Shown: positions 24,822 through 36,452, numbered from the stretch's first letter. The stretch is 64,000 bases of DNA from Thuidium tamariscinum (GCA_947034885.2 OX344757.2:4526001-4590000); one strand, 5' to 3'. The notes: generated from the sequence alone by a model not told the origin. Made by a program: numbers and translations.

Positions 24822-24825
24822 TTAA

Positions 24826-25251
24826 ATTTTTTTATTTCTTATAGAATGTATTTTTATATTTGTGAAAATTTTTGATTAATTCTATTTGGATTTGTTATGC
24901 AAAAGTAATGGAGAGTTTTATTGTAAGGGCAATTGAAACATCTTCTTGAAAAATTAGCTTGTAGGAGTGTAGGATTCATTTTGAACTCAATTTTTACAAT
25001 TTGAAAAATAATGAGTTTAACAAGATTAAGATCTCTTGTAAGAACAATCTCACCATTGGGATTAATTAGTATGTTTCAATTCCATCTTAGAGATATTAAT
25101 CGTTTCATTTTTCCTTCAATCTTAAAACTACTTTAGTTCTACTTAATAATTTTTTTTATGAGTGATTTAAACCAAGTGTTTTCATTTTGAATTTTTATTC
25201 TAAAATTTCAATTCAATTCTTCATCACTTAAAGATTGAAATTAGAAATTCA
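24826..25251. other. AT-rich spacer, no gene seen
   Basis: No coding or repeat boundary recognised. Confidence 0.4.
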
Positions 25252-25254
25252 TTA

Positions 25255-25487
25255 GGAGGGATTTGAGGGCTCCAAAGGGCCGTTTTGGGACATTTCCCAA
25301 AACTGGTCTAGGGAACGGCTGGCTGTTGTCAGGCCAGCATTTCTCAAAAAAATTCAAAAAAAAGAAGAAGTTAATGACTTGGCAGTTGCTTGACTATGTA
25401 GGATTCATGTAGAACTACATTCTCACGGCAGATTATGTGATTTCGGGCTGTGGGAACTTGCGGGCTCCTAGAGCCCTCAAATCTCTC
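25255..25487. mobile_element. TTA-flanked TIR element (PIF/Harbinger-type MITE)
   Basis: This 233-bp element has TTA on both sides (25252-25254 and 25488-25490). The left end GGAGGGATTTGAGGGCTC and the right end GAGCCCTCAAATCTCTC are inverted repeats. A TTA duplication is typical of PIF/Harbinger. The interior is GC-richer than its surroundings. Confidence 0.75.
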
Positions 25488-25494
25488 TTAATAC

Positions 25495-25613
25495 TTTAGT
25501 GCCTTGGAACATGCTTTCACTCACCAACAAGACTATATAAAAATTTGAACAACATGATAACAGGAATTAGGCATAGTACAAATAAGTGGCTTTTTTGGAT
25601 GTACCCACCTTAT
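25495..25613 (-). mobile_element. Truncated family 3 element
   Basis: It contains GCCTTGGAACATGCTTTC and ends GGATGTACCCACC, matching the distal part of the family 3 element at 7847-8114. The other terminus is missing. Confidence 0.55.
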
Positions 25614-26485
25614 ATAGTCAAAGTTTTTAAAATTTCTTCTACACATTCTTACACCAATATAATATAAGATTCTAACTTCTAAGGTTGGAAATGCTTAAAA
25701 AAATTAAAAATTTCCTACTATTTCCTATAAAAATGATAGTTTTAGTGATTTCTGATGGATATATTAAAGAATTGAGCTGAGAATTTGAATCTCCTACCTT
25801 TAATTTATTTCTTTTAAAAATTATCATTAAAGAAATTTTAGGGCCTCTACAAGACCATTTGACTTTTGGTAGTAGGTGAATGCAAGAATCACTTGTACTA
25901 TTTTGCATCACACGGTATATGCTAGTTTGTTTCTTAGCCATAACTTTTGTGTTGTCACTTCAAATGACTCAAGATGTATACTAATGGTACTCATAATTAT
26001 CATACATCTTTCCTAATTTTTTCCTAATTTTCAAAAATATTTTACTATTTGAAAATAGACCCCAATTGAATGTTATTATTGCCAATTTGGAGGTTTTTAG
26101 CACTATTTAGTACCCAAAAAAACGAATTTTGAGCTGAAAGTTGGATGGGATGGTCTTTTAACAGGCTTGTAGCTAATGGCCAAGGGAATTTTTTAAATAA
26201 TTAATTTCTCTAGTGTGGAAGTCTACAAAATGAGCTTCTTTCTACTTGTATTTTGAAACATATAAAATATTATTTTGGTGGATTTTTTAGTGAATGACCA
26301 TGACCATAAAGTTATTACAAATGGCCAGTTTTTATTTTGTACATTTACTTAGTTTTACTATTTTTTTCCTAATTAAAACATCAAGATACGTATTCTTTTG
26401 GAGTTTGGCACTTTTCAAGTTCTCCTATTTGGAGAGAATTTTTCTATGCAATTTCTTCCATGGATACCTTCATCTTAAAGGTATA

Positions 26486-26889
26486 CTAGAGTGGCCCGTG
26501 CCATTGCCACGGTCTGGAAAAACAACAGAATCAATAATTTTCTAATTTTTTTAATGTACAGAAACTTCAAAATTCAATAACTTTCATGCCGTAGGTTGGA
26601 ACATCATGAATCAAAGCCCGTGCACCCCTCCTCGCCAAGGGCTTTCCGATGGTACCAAACATGCACCCGGGGGACTTACGGTCCGGGAGATCTCAACGTA
26701 ACATATAAAAACTTCAAAATTCAATAACTTTCATGCCGTAGGTCGGAACACCATGAATCAAAGCCCGTGCACCCCTCCTCGCCGAGGGCTTTCCAACGGT
26801 ACCAAACATGCACCCGGGGGACTCACGGTCCGGGAGATCTCAATGTAACAAACATCCAAACAAACAAACAACCTATCTTCATAGGAGGA
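26486..26889 (-). mobile_element. Non-autonomous Helitron inserted between A and T
   Basis: Read on the minus strand the element starts TCCTCC and ends CTCTAG. About 10 bases before that end a hairpin forms, CCGTG-GCAATGG-CACGG. It sits exactly between A and T of the host site TA|TATACC with no target duplication, as intact family 1 copies confirm. These are the defining features of a Helitron: 5' TC, 3' hairpin plus CTRR, AT insertion. It is 404 bp with no Rep or helicase, and inside is a tandem duplication (26563-26851). Confidence 0.85.
26563..26851. repeat. Two 147-bp tandem units inside the Helitron
   Basis: The unit starting AACTTCAAAATTCAATAAC at 26563 recurs at 26710. Both contain CACCCCTCCTCGCC and CCGGGAGATCTCAA, with only a few changes, so the duplication is recent or homogenised. 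It is strongly GC-rich relative to its host. Confidence 0.85.
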
Positions 26890-27002
26890 TATATTAGTTA
26901 TATTTAAATTTTATTAAAAAACATATTTTTTATTTTAAAGCACTCCCCAAAAAATTATGAAAACATAACAAATAGTTAGGTATTTCTTGCAATCACCCTA
27001 GT

Positions 27003-27215
27003 AGATCATCAAAACTTCTCAGAATTGAAGAGCCCCACGAGGGGACTCTTGAGACTTTGGGTTCTCTTGGGGCTTTCGAGCCAATAGAAAACCATTTGAC
27101 TTAAATTAGTAGTAGATCATCAAAACTTCTTCAAAGCCCACGAGGAGACTCTTGAGACTTTGGGGTCTCACGAAACGTTTGAGCCAATAGAGGACCGTTT
27201 GACTTTTGGCAACAT
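27003..27215. repeat. Tandem duplication of about 110 bp
   Basis: Two units contain AGATCATCAAAACTTCT, GACTCTTGAGACTTTGG and GAGCCAATAGA in that order. Sequence ending GACTTTTGG just left of the family 1 element (25860s) belongs to the same repeat, so the element inserted into this array. Confidence 0.7.
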
Positions 27216-29113
27216 TCCTAGATACTTCCCCTATGCCAAATTTCCAAAACCACCAAAACCTTGGAAGAGTTTGACAAAAGGACTCTTGGGACTTTGAGTG
27301 TTAAAACGCGCTCGTGCACAACTTTGACTCTTTTCACACACATTGTTTAAACATAAATCTACCCCCAATCCTAGTTTTCAAAAGCTTTCTACACATGAAT
27401 ATCACTATTTTATTGGCGCATCAAAACATTCTTAGCAGTACGGTAGCGGTGCCGGTTCTCAGGGAAGCAGAATATGCCTTGTTGGGAAAAACGGCCGGGG
27501 CGTGTGGGTAAAAGAGGCTGCTTGACTTACTAGCCAAGCCGCCTCCACTCACTAGCTAGACTGATTCGCCTATGGCTATGAAAAATATTACATAATTTTA
27601 TTTTCATGCGGTGAATGGGTTCAACCCAGTTGTTCAAGAAATAATTTCAACAAAAAATGAAAAAAATGAAAAAAAAATGAAAATGAAAAAAATAAATTTA
27701 TATATATATATACCATTTCAACTGTAGGGAGCCGTGTACCTTACGCCAGGAAAGGCACAGACAACGGACAAAAGGGGTGAAAAGAATGTTACGAGACTCG
27801 CAGCGATTCAACGAAGCAAACACGTGAAGCTGCTCCGTTGTTAGCAATCATGTCTGCATTTGTTTGTGGCTTGGCAAGTGGGGCTGAAGCAGACAGAACT
27901 GTGTATAAGTTAAGTATACCATCTGTTGGAGGAACCAATTGCAGTCTGCCGACCTGTTTCAGACCAATCCACTTACAAGCTACGGGCCCACGCCCCACGG
28001 TAAGTAGACCACAGCACCGTCTCCACGACATGACAAAAACAGATTTAATAAAGACATGAGGAAACGGAAGCAAGCAAGTGCTTGGGACGAACTGTGCTCT
28101 TGCAATATTCAAGCACAAAGTGGATATCCTCCCATCGACCCGTCCGTGAAATCATGATCGAGACAGGGTGCAGAGGGAGGCCGGCGTTGAAAATCGGGTT
28201 AAAGCCGTACTCAGTGCCGGTGGGTATGCCAGAATAAGCGCCACTAGTTTTATTAGGAATCGGCGCTGGAGTTCGGGTCGAGCTTCACTTTGTAGAAGAA
28301 AATTAAAGCTAATCAAAGCATACGCGTCGCGTTGCTGCATGTAAAGCAACCGCCGAGTAGGATAATAAGCAACTTGAGGAAGACATACTTCGATTTCGGA
28401 AGGGAATTAAAGGTTTTCGGTTCTGTACTGATTCAAATTTCGAGAAACAGTGCTGCGAAAAGCAACATCGGCATGGTCTGGAATTGGAAAAGAAGGCACC
28501 GATCAGGTATCAGCGTACGGCACAGAGAATGCTATTCTTAAGTTTCATTTAGTTTTACAGGGGTGAACAGTGCATTTTCAATTGCCGCAGAAGGAGCAGA
28601 TAACGTTTATCGTGATGTGGCAGAAGATAAGAATCGAAATGGAACATGGAAATTGCAAGACAAGGATATATGGAGTGATCGTTAGTGACGATTCACCAAA
28701 TTGTGAACGAGGATGAGGTGAATAAGAGCAAGCTTGAAGCACAAATTCAGTGTCAGGACGCAGTAGGAAGCCGCAAATTGAGAACAAGGCACAGTTCTGT
28801 TCCAGAACTGCCATTGCCACCTTCAAATTCCAGAAAATCCCGAACAAGTACATTCACTTGCTCTTTATGGCACACAACTGGTACCCCCGATGTAAAAAAA
28901 TAGTGGAACGAACCAGAAAGATCGAAGAGGAAGTTTCTTTCTTGAAACACATGGGACAATTTCCATGATCGAAGAGGAGGTTTCAATAGTCTAATTAAAA
29001 TCCACCATCTGAACCAATAAATGTCAACAAACCAATGCTCCTAAACCAGCATACCACCAAATTTCCTAACCCACCAAAAAAGATCGAAGAATGGATATCA
29101 ACGTCCACCAGCT
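27216..29113. other. Less AT-rich region 3' of the polyphenol oxidase gene, no gene called
   Basis: From about 27290 the composition rises towards that of genic DNA. Open frames up to 109 codons (27789-28118, minus) occur, but opposing frames overlap and none shows a known motif. A low-complexity ATGAAAA/TATATA tract lies at 27655-27712. The part nearest 29113 should hold the 3'UTR of the oxidase. Confidence 0.4.
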
Positions 29114-31068
29114 CTACAGCGTCACCTCGGGGCTCAAATCGTAAAAAATCTTGGCGTTCTCAAACGTCACGTTCTGCAACGGGAATCCGGCTTGCACAAT
29201 CGTGATGACGATCTGTTTCACGTAGTCTTTTCCCAGTTGCTTCAACTTGGGTCCGATGGCTACTCTCCAAACTCTCTTGGGGTTAACACTCGGCTGCCCA
29301 ACCACAGGAAGGAAGTTGAATGTGCCAACGAACTCAGGGCACGTGGGACCATTCGCCAAAGAAGCTCCAGGGAAGAACAGAAAAGCTTTCCAGTGGACTT
29401 GCCCCGATATGTCCGGAATGTGAAGCCCTGCAAGCTCAAGAACCTCCGTTCCTTTGGTTCGTTTGGTGCCTCGAGTAACCTTGAAAGTCACTGGAGCTGC
29501 GCCAATAATGTCGGAGCTTTTGTGCTTCGGGGTGGCAGCGATCAAGCTCAAGACTGAGGACTGGGAAAGGGGGTTGCATTGCGTGATCGTGTTCTCTTTG
29601 CCCGCCGCCACACCGTTCGTGATCCACGGAGCAGGTTGGCTCTGGTACTTATATCTACAAACGAACAATGTTACCTCAATCAGAACAACTCATCAAAGCA
29701 GTCCAGAAACTAAAACATAGCACGACAAGAGATCGATATCAAAAGTTTCACCGAAGATTGATGAACTCCTGACCTCAGCACTTCACGATATCGGCAGTTC
29801 TTACGGCAATCTAGACACTTCGACAATGCAATTTCAACAAAGATCGATATGAAATGTAATAACTATAGAAGAAATTTCTACTTACAAAAACGGCGCATAG
29901 GGCTTATTGGACCCATAATCTTAACACTGGAATGGAAAGATTTCAAAACAAAGAGTGTCTGGAAACTTTCTCGGAGATCAATTGTGTACCTGAGCTTATC
30001 AGTGTCAAGCACTTGAGACACATTGATCTTCACCAGACGCGCATTCTCATCGTAAAACGTGAACGCAGAGTTCAGAAACGCAGGATCCTTCGGGTACGTC
30101 CTCTCCCCACCCGGAATCGTTTGCCACACATTCCACAATCGATCCACGTTCGAGTGATGCGCGTAAAAGATAGGATCAATCGCGGCCCTTCCGAAGTGAC
30201 CCATGTCATCGAAAGGAATTCTCGGTGGGGGCGCATTCGGGTCCCCAACCCACGCATGCACTGTCCCGTGCGGCTGATCCTCGAACGTCCCAGGCCCGCG
30301 ACCTCCGAAGTCACCAAAGAAGTATGGCATTCCGTAGAACAAGCTCGTCGTCGGAGCCCCGACCACCAACTGCGTGTACTGCAACCGATCGTTCTGAACG
30401 CGAATGAAGTCAGAAGTCTTGGTAGTACACCCCCCAATCGTGTCTAGATCCACAAGAAACGGTGGGTACGAGCAGTTGTTCCGGTACAAATCGTACAGAG
30501 GTGATGTGGGTTTCGCGTACTGCGCTGGCATGGCATTTGGGACTGGAGTCACGTCCAGAGAGTTGTCCCACGCCCAGTATGAAAGCGCAAACGTATCGTC
30601 GTTCAGAACCTTCGCCAGAATGCGTTCATGAAAGTACAAGAACATGCGGTGCCACGGAAGAAACAACCAGCTGTTATGAATCGCCAGTGGGTACTTCTGT
30701 CCGGGGTAAAACAACGAATGGTCGCAGTACAAACAATGAAGCTTCATCTGGTTAAGGAGCGACCGAGGGTCGGAGTCAGGTAAGGCGCGGATGATCGAGT
30801 ACGCCTTCTCGATCTTGGCGATGTACTCCTTGCTGACAGTGTGAGCCGCCTGACGAGTGCGCACCGGGAGGTGCGACTCGAACTTGAATTGGTAAATCGG
30901 TGCACCGACGTAAGGTTTAGGCATGCAACATTTCTCAATGCTGTTGCACTGATTGGGCAAGTCGGGAGCTGGAATGGGACCGCCTTTCGCAGAAACGATC
31001 ACTACCAGGGTCATCGACATCACTAGAGCCGCAATCCACTTCATCGCGGAACCAGAAAACGCCCCCAT
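29114..31068 (-). CDS. PPO: Polyphenol oxidase (catechol oxidase/tyrosinase family), secreted type
   Basis: This is a type-3 copper enzyme that oxidises phenols to quinones with oxygen. The CDS joins exon 31068-29990 and exon 29654-29114, giving 539 residues. The intron 29989-29655 has GT and AG ends, and the junction reads DTDKLR|YKYQ. I chose the ATG at 31068; the open frame extends upstream without another ATG. Residues 1-27 form a signal peptide (hydrophobic core around 10-26, then a cut near SA|KG). Vascular-plant PPOs instead usually carry a thylakoid transit peptide. CuA ligands are H111, H131 and H140, with C115 placed for the Cys-His thioether (HCLYC, HNSW, PWHR). CuB ligands are H267, H271 and H305 (HGTVH, FYAHHSNVDRLW). 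The C-terminal domain after about residue 360 is the plant PPO shielding domain. It appears intact; the substrate is unknown. Confidence 0.95.
29655..29989 (-). other. Coding intron of the polyphenol oxidase gene (335 bp)
   Basis: The minus-strand donor is CTCAG|GTACAC and the acceptor TTTGTAG|ATATAAG. Splicing restores the frame between the CuB domain and the C-terminal domain. Without splicing the frame runs into a stop at 29878. Confidence 0.9.
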
Positions 31069-31085
31069 GACTGGCAACTCGGAAT

Positions 31086-31483
31086 CTAGAGAGAAAAGTT
31101 GATGACTCAAGTAAGAATTGCTATCTCGGCAAACCTGACATTTACAAAAGGCAATATTGAATGGTAGACTACAATGGCATCACCACTGAAATTCCAACCA
31201 GTCGACACTCTAGTTCACAATCAAGACATTCACAGACAAGTTCTGACTACAACGTCATCACCACCGTATCGATAACTACTCAGTACTCTAGTTCACAATC
31301 CTGAACTTTACTAAGAAATGTTGTTCGACAAATGTTATCACCACAGAACCGACAACCAATCTGTACTCCAGTTTAAAGCTCTGACAAGAAATTACAGAAG
31401 CGCCAGCGTCGTATATTAATAAAACAAGCAATTTCAAAGGCTGGAGAATTGAAGGATCCCGAGAAGTTTATACGCCCACTCAC
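31086..31483 (-). other. Probable 5'UTR intron of the polyphenol oxidase gene
   Basis: On the minus strand a consensus donor, GTTGCAG|GTGAGT, lies at 31484/31483. A pyrimidine-rich acceptor, TTCTCTCTAG|ATTCC, lies at 31086/31085, 17 bases before the chosen ATG. This predicts a leader exon of about 31484-31640. Confidence 0.6.
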
Positions 31484-31659
31484 CTGCAACGGCACTCCAC
31501 CAATTCGCCCAGAGACGTTGGGAACCGCGTCTCTGCAGGAAAAACTTGGTTCGGCTCCGGTTAAGGAGCGTCCGCGTAGAGTAGGACACCCTGAGCTGAC
31601 CTGCTGACTCACTGACCACAGGCTCCGCGGAGGAGGAGCTGTTGTGACGAAGAGAGGAT

Positions 31660-31725
31660 CTCCAAGTGGGGTTAAATACGGAACAGGGACCCGGCTCAAT
31701 ATTCTTTTGTTTTGTTTATTGGCTT
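31660..31725 (-). promoter_or_regulatory. Candidate core promoter of the polyphenol oxidase gene
   Basis: On the minus strand a TATA-like TATTTAA sits at 31678-31672. A CCAAT motif lies about 40 bases upstream (near 31720). The predicted start of transcription would be near 31640, just ahead of the leader exon. Confidence 0.45.
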
Positions 31726-31900
31726 CGTGAATCTAGACAATAATTCATGAGTGGCCGGGCAGCCTGGAAAGTGGGGCCTCCGTGTGGCGGGGTTCAGGGT
31801 TTAGGCTACTTCCTCGTCATCTCGCGTCTGTTCACTCCGCTACCGTGAAATCTTCATTTAAGGGTACAATTTTGAAGATTAGTCAGCGTTGTTCTCGTTT

Positions 31901-32014
31901 GGCTGGAATTCGGAGGGAATATAAAGCTTATGAGTTCGCTTGGAATTCGGAGGGAACGAGTTTGCTGGAATTCGGAGGGAACGGGCTTGCTGGAATTCGG
32001 AGGGAACGAGTTCT
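31901..32014. repeat. Minisatellite GGAATTCGGAGGGAA, four copies
   Basis: Copies start at 31905, 31942, 31967 and 31992, so the last three are spaced 25 bp apart. The array lies just upstream of the oxidase promoter. It creates a 93-codon open frame that I regard as repeat-driven. Confidence 0.8.
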
Positions 32015-32693
32015 TCGGAGCTCCCGGGTGTTGACTTTGGTCAGGGGTCAGCTTCGACGATAATGGCGTTGACGTCGCTCCACTTTCTTTGGAATGACGG
32101 TCAGCGCGAGAGACGCTCCGCCAGCTTGCAAGTGGGGAAATAAGCTAATATCGGGTGCCTTTTGTGCATGTCCCACCTGGATTGCAGGTTTATAATTTGG
32201 GTTTGCAGGATTAATTTAGGGGGGGGATACAGTTTCTTATTAGGGTTTGGGTGTTTTTAAGGTGGGTTAGGTGGATGGGTTTGGAGCTCTGGATTCGACG
32301 GTTTCGATCCACCTGTAAGCCGGGATTTCCATTTAAGTGCAGTTCATCATGGAAGCTTGGTTTTAGCAGTGCGTGATAGTGGAGCTACAATTGTTGGAGC
32401 TTTGTGCCAAAGGCCCATGAGGACTCCATGCTAGAGTGCCGTGAAAGGGCCGCATGGGCACTATTGATGCCCCTAAAGAGCTGTCGGCACCAAAAGATGT
32501 TTTGTCCAGCCTGGTGGGCTTGGCTGCTCTGTACTTGGTGTTTTGTAATGGATTTCCATTCGTTCCAAAAGAAAGAAAGAAAGAAAAGTTGATTCCGGAT
32601 AATTTCCGACGTCACCAAATGACCAAACCTAGATCTGGAAGGTGCCGTGTCAATTTCAAAAAACTAGCATTTGTGAATGACCCTGCAGGTTTG

Positions 32694-32797
32694 TACAACA
32701 ATTCATGAAAGGATTTATCCTACAACAATTCATGAAAGGATTTATCCTACAACAATTCATGAAAGGATTTATCCTACAACAATTCATGAAAGGATTT
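32694..32797. repeat. 27-bp tandem repeat, nearly four perfect copies
   Basis: The unit starts TACAACAATTCATGAAAGG. Copies are at 32694, 32721, 32748 and 32775 (the last partial). The three full units are identical, which indicates recent expansion. Confidence 0.9.
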
Positions 32798-34713
32798 CGT
32801 ATCCTTATCAGTGACAGCATTCCGTGGTGTTAATCACATGTATAATTTTTAAACCCTATTGAAGTTGCAGTGTTAAAATGGTCATATGATTTTCTTGATT
32901 TTTTTTTAAACAAGAGGACTCCGTTGCAAACACAGCAATTACAAGGCAGCCAAGCCAAATGGTCATACGATTCATTTCATTACATATTGGCGTATTCCTC
33001 GCAGAGTGACATTCAGATTTCCAGAACACTAAAAGAATCTAGGAATGGTGTAGATCTGTGGTTCCAGACGCCGTATACCAAAGTGACTTCTTCCAGAATT
33101 TTGATTTTATTTTCTAATTAACGGAGTTTTTCTTCCAAACTTCAAATATGACAAATTCCTTTCGGCAGTTACATACCTTTTTGCATCGATCGACTACAAA
33201 ACTTCGGAAGCACCTGACGAGGCCAACACACAAAACAAAAAGTTAACCCAACCAACGTCAGCTAAACTGAACCATCAGAAAAACAATCCCAAATGTCAAC
33301 TCCCTACTCGCCTAAAGGCCCTTCGGCCTGCCTGTAGGCAAATCAAACCTGATTTCTTTTTCCTTTTCCTTTTCGCCTGATTGTGATTGTGACTTTCTGG
33401 ATTGGTCGATTGGGTGCTAAATCCAATGCGCTTCAATCTCACTTCACTTCAGGATCATCGTTCAATATACCTCATTGGTGCATAAACCTCAAAGTTATAA
33501 CTACAGTCCCCTTTTCTGTGACCAGATCGATGATTGGACTGTAAGACAGTACTCCCGCACATGAAAAATGGTACTACATTTTTATATTACGAATTACGAA
33601 TCATCGATCCAACTTCCAATATTGCTCCTGCACTGCAACAGTGAATGAGAGCCTGATCGAGGTCGGAGGGGAGTCTAGATATGAACACTCGAAGCTACGG
33701 CAACATATAATGACAATGAAACTATTCTTCCAACTTAAAACAGAAAGTGTGGCTCACTGGCCGGCTGCGTGTGGTTCAAAAAACAAAGGAAAACAATTCG
33801 ACGCACAGGTAATTTGCGGGGAGCCTCCGTCACGAGGACACCTGTCAGAAGCGTGGGTACTACGGTAATTGTACAACTGGATCGGAGCATCCAGTGTAAA
33901 CTAAGGCACATAAACAAATGGGTTCTCTCTTACTTAAGTAAGTTGTGGAAACAGTAAAGAATTGTGTGTTTTGTTTTTGATAGAAATGCATGCTCCGAGT
34001 TACCGTCTTGACTTTCGAATAATTGGGAAAATGTACAGGTATGTATGACACTGGCCTACGTCGGCGAGAAAGCGGTGGCCATCTTCTAACTTACCACTTA
34101 CCGTAAGCAAGTGGTATACAGGATCGATCGATCTCATTCGGCTTGACTTGTACGCGTAGCGTAGTTGACGAAGTAGTGGCAATCAGTGTAAAGGTGTATT
34201 TTTTTCCGGGTATTTCTTTCCGGGTAACAAGCACAGTACTATTCCTGTAGAAAGTCCTGGGTTCCCGTATCTTCTGCATTAAGTAACCGAATAGAAGTAA
34301 TCGAATTTGGGTTCAGTTGTGGCTGAGGGGTTCAGTTATTTATAATTGTATACTCCGTATGTACAGTTCAATATATTTATAGTTCAATTTATCCCTTGTT
34401 GAACCGTTCAGGTTTTTGTTTGTTTATTAAGTCTCATCCTTGAATCTAGATTCTAGAGTAGGTGAGAAATCAGTGACTGGGAGTCTGGGAGAATGTGGAG
34501 CACTCACAGAATCAAATGTTGTTTTTCGGGAAGACTGAGAGGGGACAATGGATGATATGGAATCAAACTGGGCACTTGTGCCCGGCTTCAGTTGCCTCCG
34601 GCTCGGGACGGCATCCGTCTTCAGTTTGCCGATTCATTCGGCAGCCTGCAGGGGGTGCCTGGCTCCAAAATTTCCACCGAATGATGAAGAAAGGTAAGGT
34701 AGGACCTTGTTGA
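32798..34713. other. Intergenic, no gene seen
   Basis: Moderately AT-rich with several short open frames of at most 83 codons, none recognisable. A small palindrome lies around GGCCCTTCGGCCTGCCTGT (33317-33335). Confidence 0.4.
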
Positions 34714-35321
34714 GGTGGGTGCCCCGGTAACCGCCACTTCTTTGCTTCTCGTACCTCGTTACTATAATTAGACTGGTCAAATTATCATGCTATCTTGTTG
34801 GCACTTGTTCAAAACGAGGTTCCAACGCATCAAAGAATGTGACATTTAGATATGTTATGCAGAAATGGCAAATTTTGTTAAAATGGCGACATTTCATTAA
34901 TTTGATACTTTTGACAATTCAGACCATGGAGCCTAAAATTTATATGTGCCGTAGATTTTTTAAATCTATATGCGTTGTAGATGTTTAAAATCTACATCCA
35001 TCCAAGATGTTTCAGACCGCTTAGTTTGAAATCTAAATTTGTCTTAGATGTTGGAAATCTATATGTGTATGATATGTTTGAAAATCTATACCAATCTTAA
35101 TAGTCAGTTTTTAGTTTAGACCACGTAGTCTATAAATGGCATTTGGAATATCGCCAGTTTATCAAAATTCACCATAGAAGTTTTGAAGGAACAAAGTTCG
35201 TTTCTAAAATAGTTTATTTTCACATGTATGTACTTAATTGATTTTAGAGATGGAGATGTATACAGAGTGAAAATGGCAATTTAGGATTAGTAGCACATTT
35301 GGGGCTTTGGGGGTGCCCACC
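34714..35321. mobile_element. Family 3-like TIR element carrying a nested insertion
   Basis: The left end GGTGGGTGCCCCGG and the right end (reverse complemented) GGTGGGCACCCCC are inverted, flanked by TGA and TTA. Inside, GTTCCAACGCATCAAAGAAT matches the family 3 element at 7460. The middle is occupied by the family 4 element 34871-35170. Confidence 0.55.
34871..35170. mobile_element. Family 4 TIR element, nested
   Basis: Ends are AATTTTGTTAAAATGGCGAC and, inverted, GAATTTTGATAAACTGGCG. The interior is a run of degenerate repeats of GAAATCTA, ATGTTTnAAATCTA and GTAGAT words. A second copy is nested at 36826-37152. Confidence 0.6.
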
Positions 35322-35554
35322 TTAGAGTTAATCTTTAAGTGCACCCCACTTTGCAAAAGAAGGTGTCAAAACAAGGTCTAACAAAAGAGTAGTACAAAAG
35401 AAAGACACCACCAAATGTGGATGCTTTAAGGAATTTTGTTTTGTGTTTTTCTCAAATTCCTACTCTTGATTCCTCATTACACACTTTATAATTAAGTCAT
35501 TATATGTAATGAAATGAATGACTTTGGTCTTTGAAAAACTTGGAATCAATCATA

Positions 35555-36286
35555 GGATTGTTGCAAGAAACACCGTACAAAAAGCGTAGCGTTTTCAATA
35601 GTACTCCTTTTTTTTTGGGAGTACTTTAAAATTAGAAAAAAAAGTTTTAAAAAAAGTGAAAATTATGTTTCATGTATAAATCTTTAAGAAGAGGGTACCC
35701 TAGAAAGGAAAGGCATAGGAAAAATCTCTAAGTAGGAAATCCAGAAAAGTGCAAAATCTCATGAAAATTAGTATTTCCACATTTTAATTTGTAAAAAATA
35801 GGAAAATAAATTTTAAGAAAAACTAAAAAATTTCCATTTGAGGAAAGTTGATTTTTATGAGATTTGACTAAAAGAATGATCTTAGAACCATCATCAATGT
35901 TCAAAAATTGTGTGCCAAGGGAAAAAATTTGTACTCATGTGGAGGACATAAAAAAATATATTTTTAGATTTTTATTTGTAATTTATAGGTTTTACACCTA
36001 TGAAAATAGACCATGAAATTTTTGTCTTCAAATCATTAAATTTAGACACTACGAACGTAATGGTAACCATAAACGTATTTATGTGATAGCTCAATGAAAA
36101 TGTTTTTTAAATATAAAATGATTTTTTTTAATTTCTGAAAAATGAGGGATCTAATAAACTTCAAGTTAGGTATGTCCAATAAAAATTTCATGTTCATTGG
36201 ACTTAATCTCCAAAAGTTATAGTGGAAAACAAAAAAGTGGTTCGTGGTGTGACGCAAAATAGGACCGGTGTTTCTTGCAATGACCC
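35555..36286 (+). mobile_element. TIR element, family 1
   Basis: This 732-bp element has ends GGATTGTTGCAAG and CTTGCAATGACCC and a perfect 4-bp duplication CATA (35551-35554 and 36287-36290). Confidence 0.88.
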
Positions 36287-36452
36287 CATATTTGGAGTCA
36301 AAGACTCAAAATTAGCTCAAACGCATAATAATGTTTACTAATGAGGTAGGAGACCATTTTGCATCTTTAGGAAAAGAGGAATTCTACAGTGAACAAAAAG
36401 GTTTTACATAGCTCTCTTATTGAACATTCAAACCTCAATTAGACTAACATTA

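Larger units (their letters stand above)
25874..26998 (-). mobile_element. TIR element, family 1, interrupted by a Helitron
   Basis: Ends are AGGTGAATGCAAG and CTTGCAATCACCC with a perfect 4-bp duplication TAGT (25870-25873 and 26999-27002). Total length is 1,125 bp. Removing the 404-bp Helitron leaves 721 bp, the normal family size. Confidence 0.88.

Noticed and set aside
27590..27640. A GGTTCAA word suggesting a tRNA T-loop
   Set aside because: No acceptor stem, D-arm or anticodon stem could be formed around it.
27789..28118. A 109-codon minus-strand frame 3' of the oxidase, overlapped by a 73-codon plus frame
   Set aside because: No motif or splice context could be found, and open frames on both strands suggest composition, not coding.
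29932..30938. Several 60-171 codon frames overlapping the polyphenol oxidase exon on both strands
   Set aside because: They are shadows of the GC-richer oxidase exon. Only the oxidase frame carries domain motifs.
31782..32063. A 93-codon frame with repeated GIRRE-like words
   Set aside because: It is produced by the 25-bp minisatellite and is not a plausible protein.
32694..32797. 27-bp perfect repeats resembling CRISPR repeats
   Set aside because: There are no spacers. This is a simple minisatellite.
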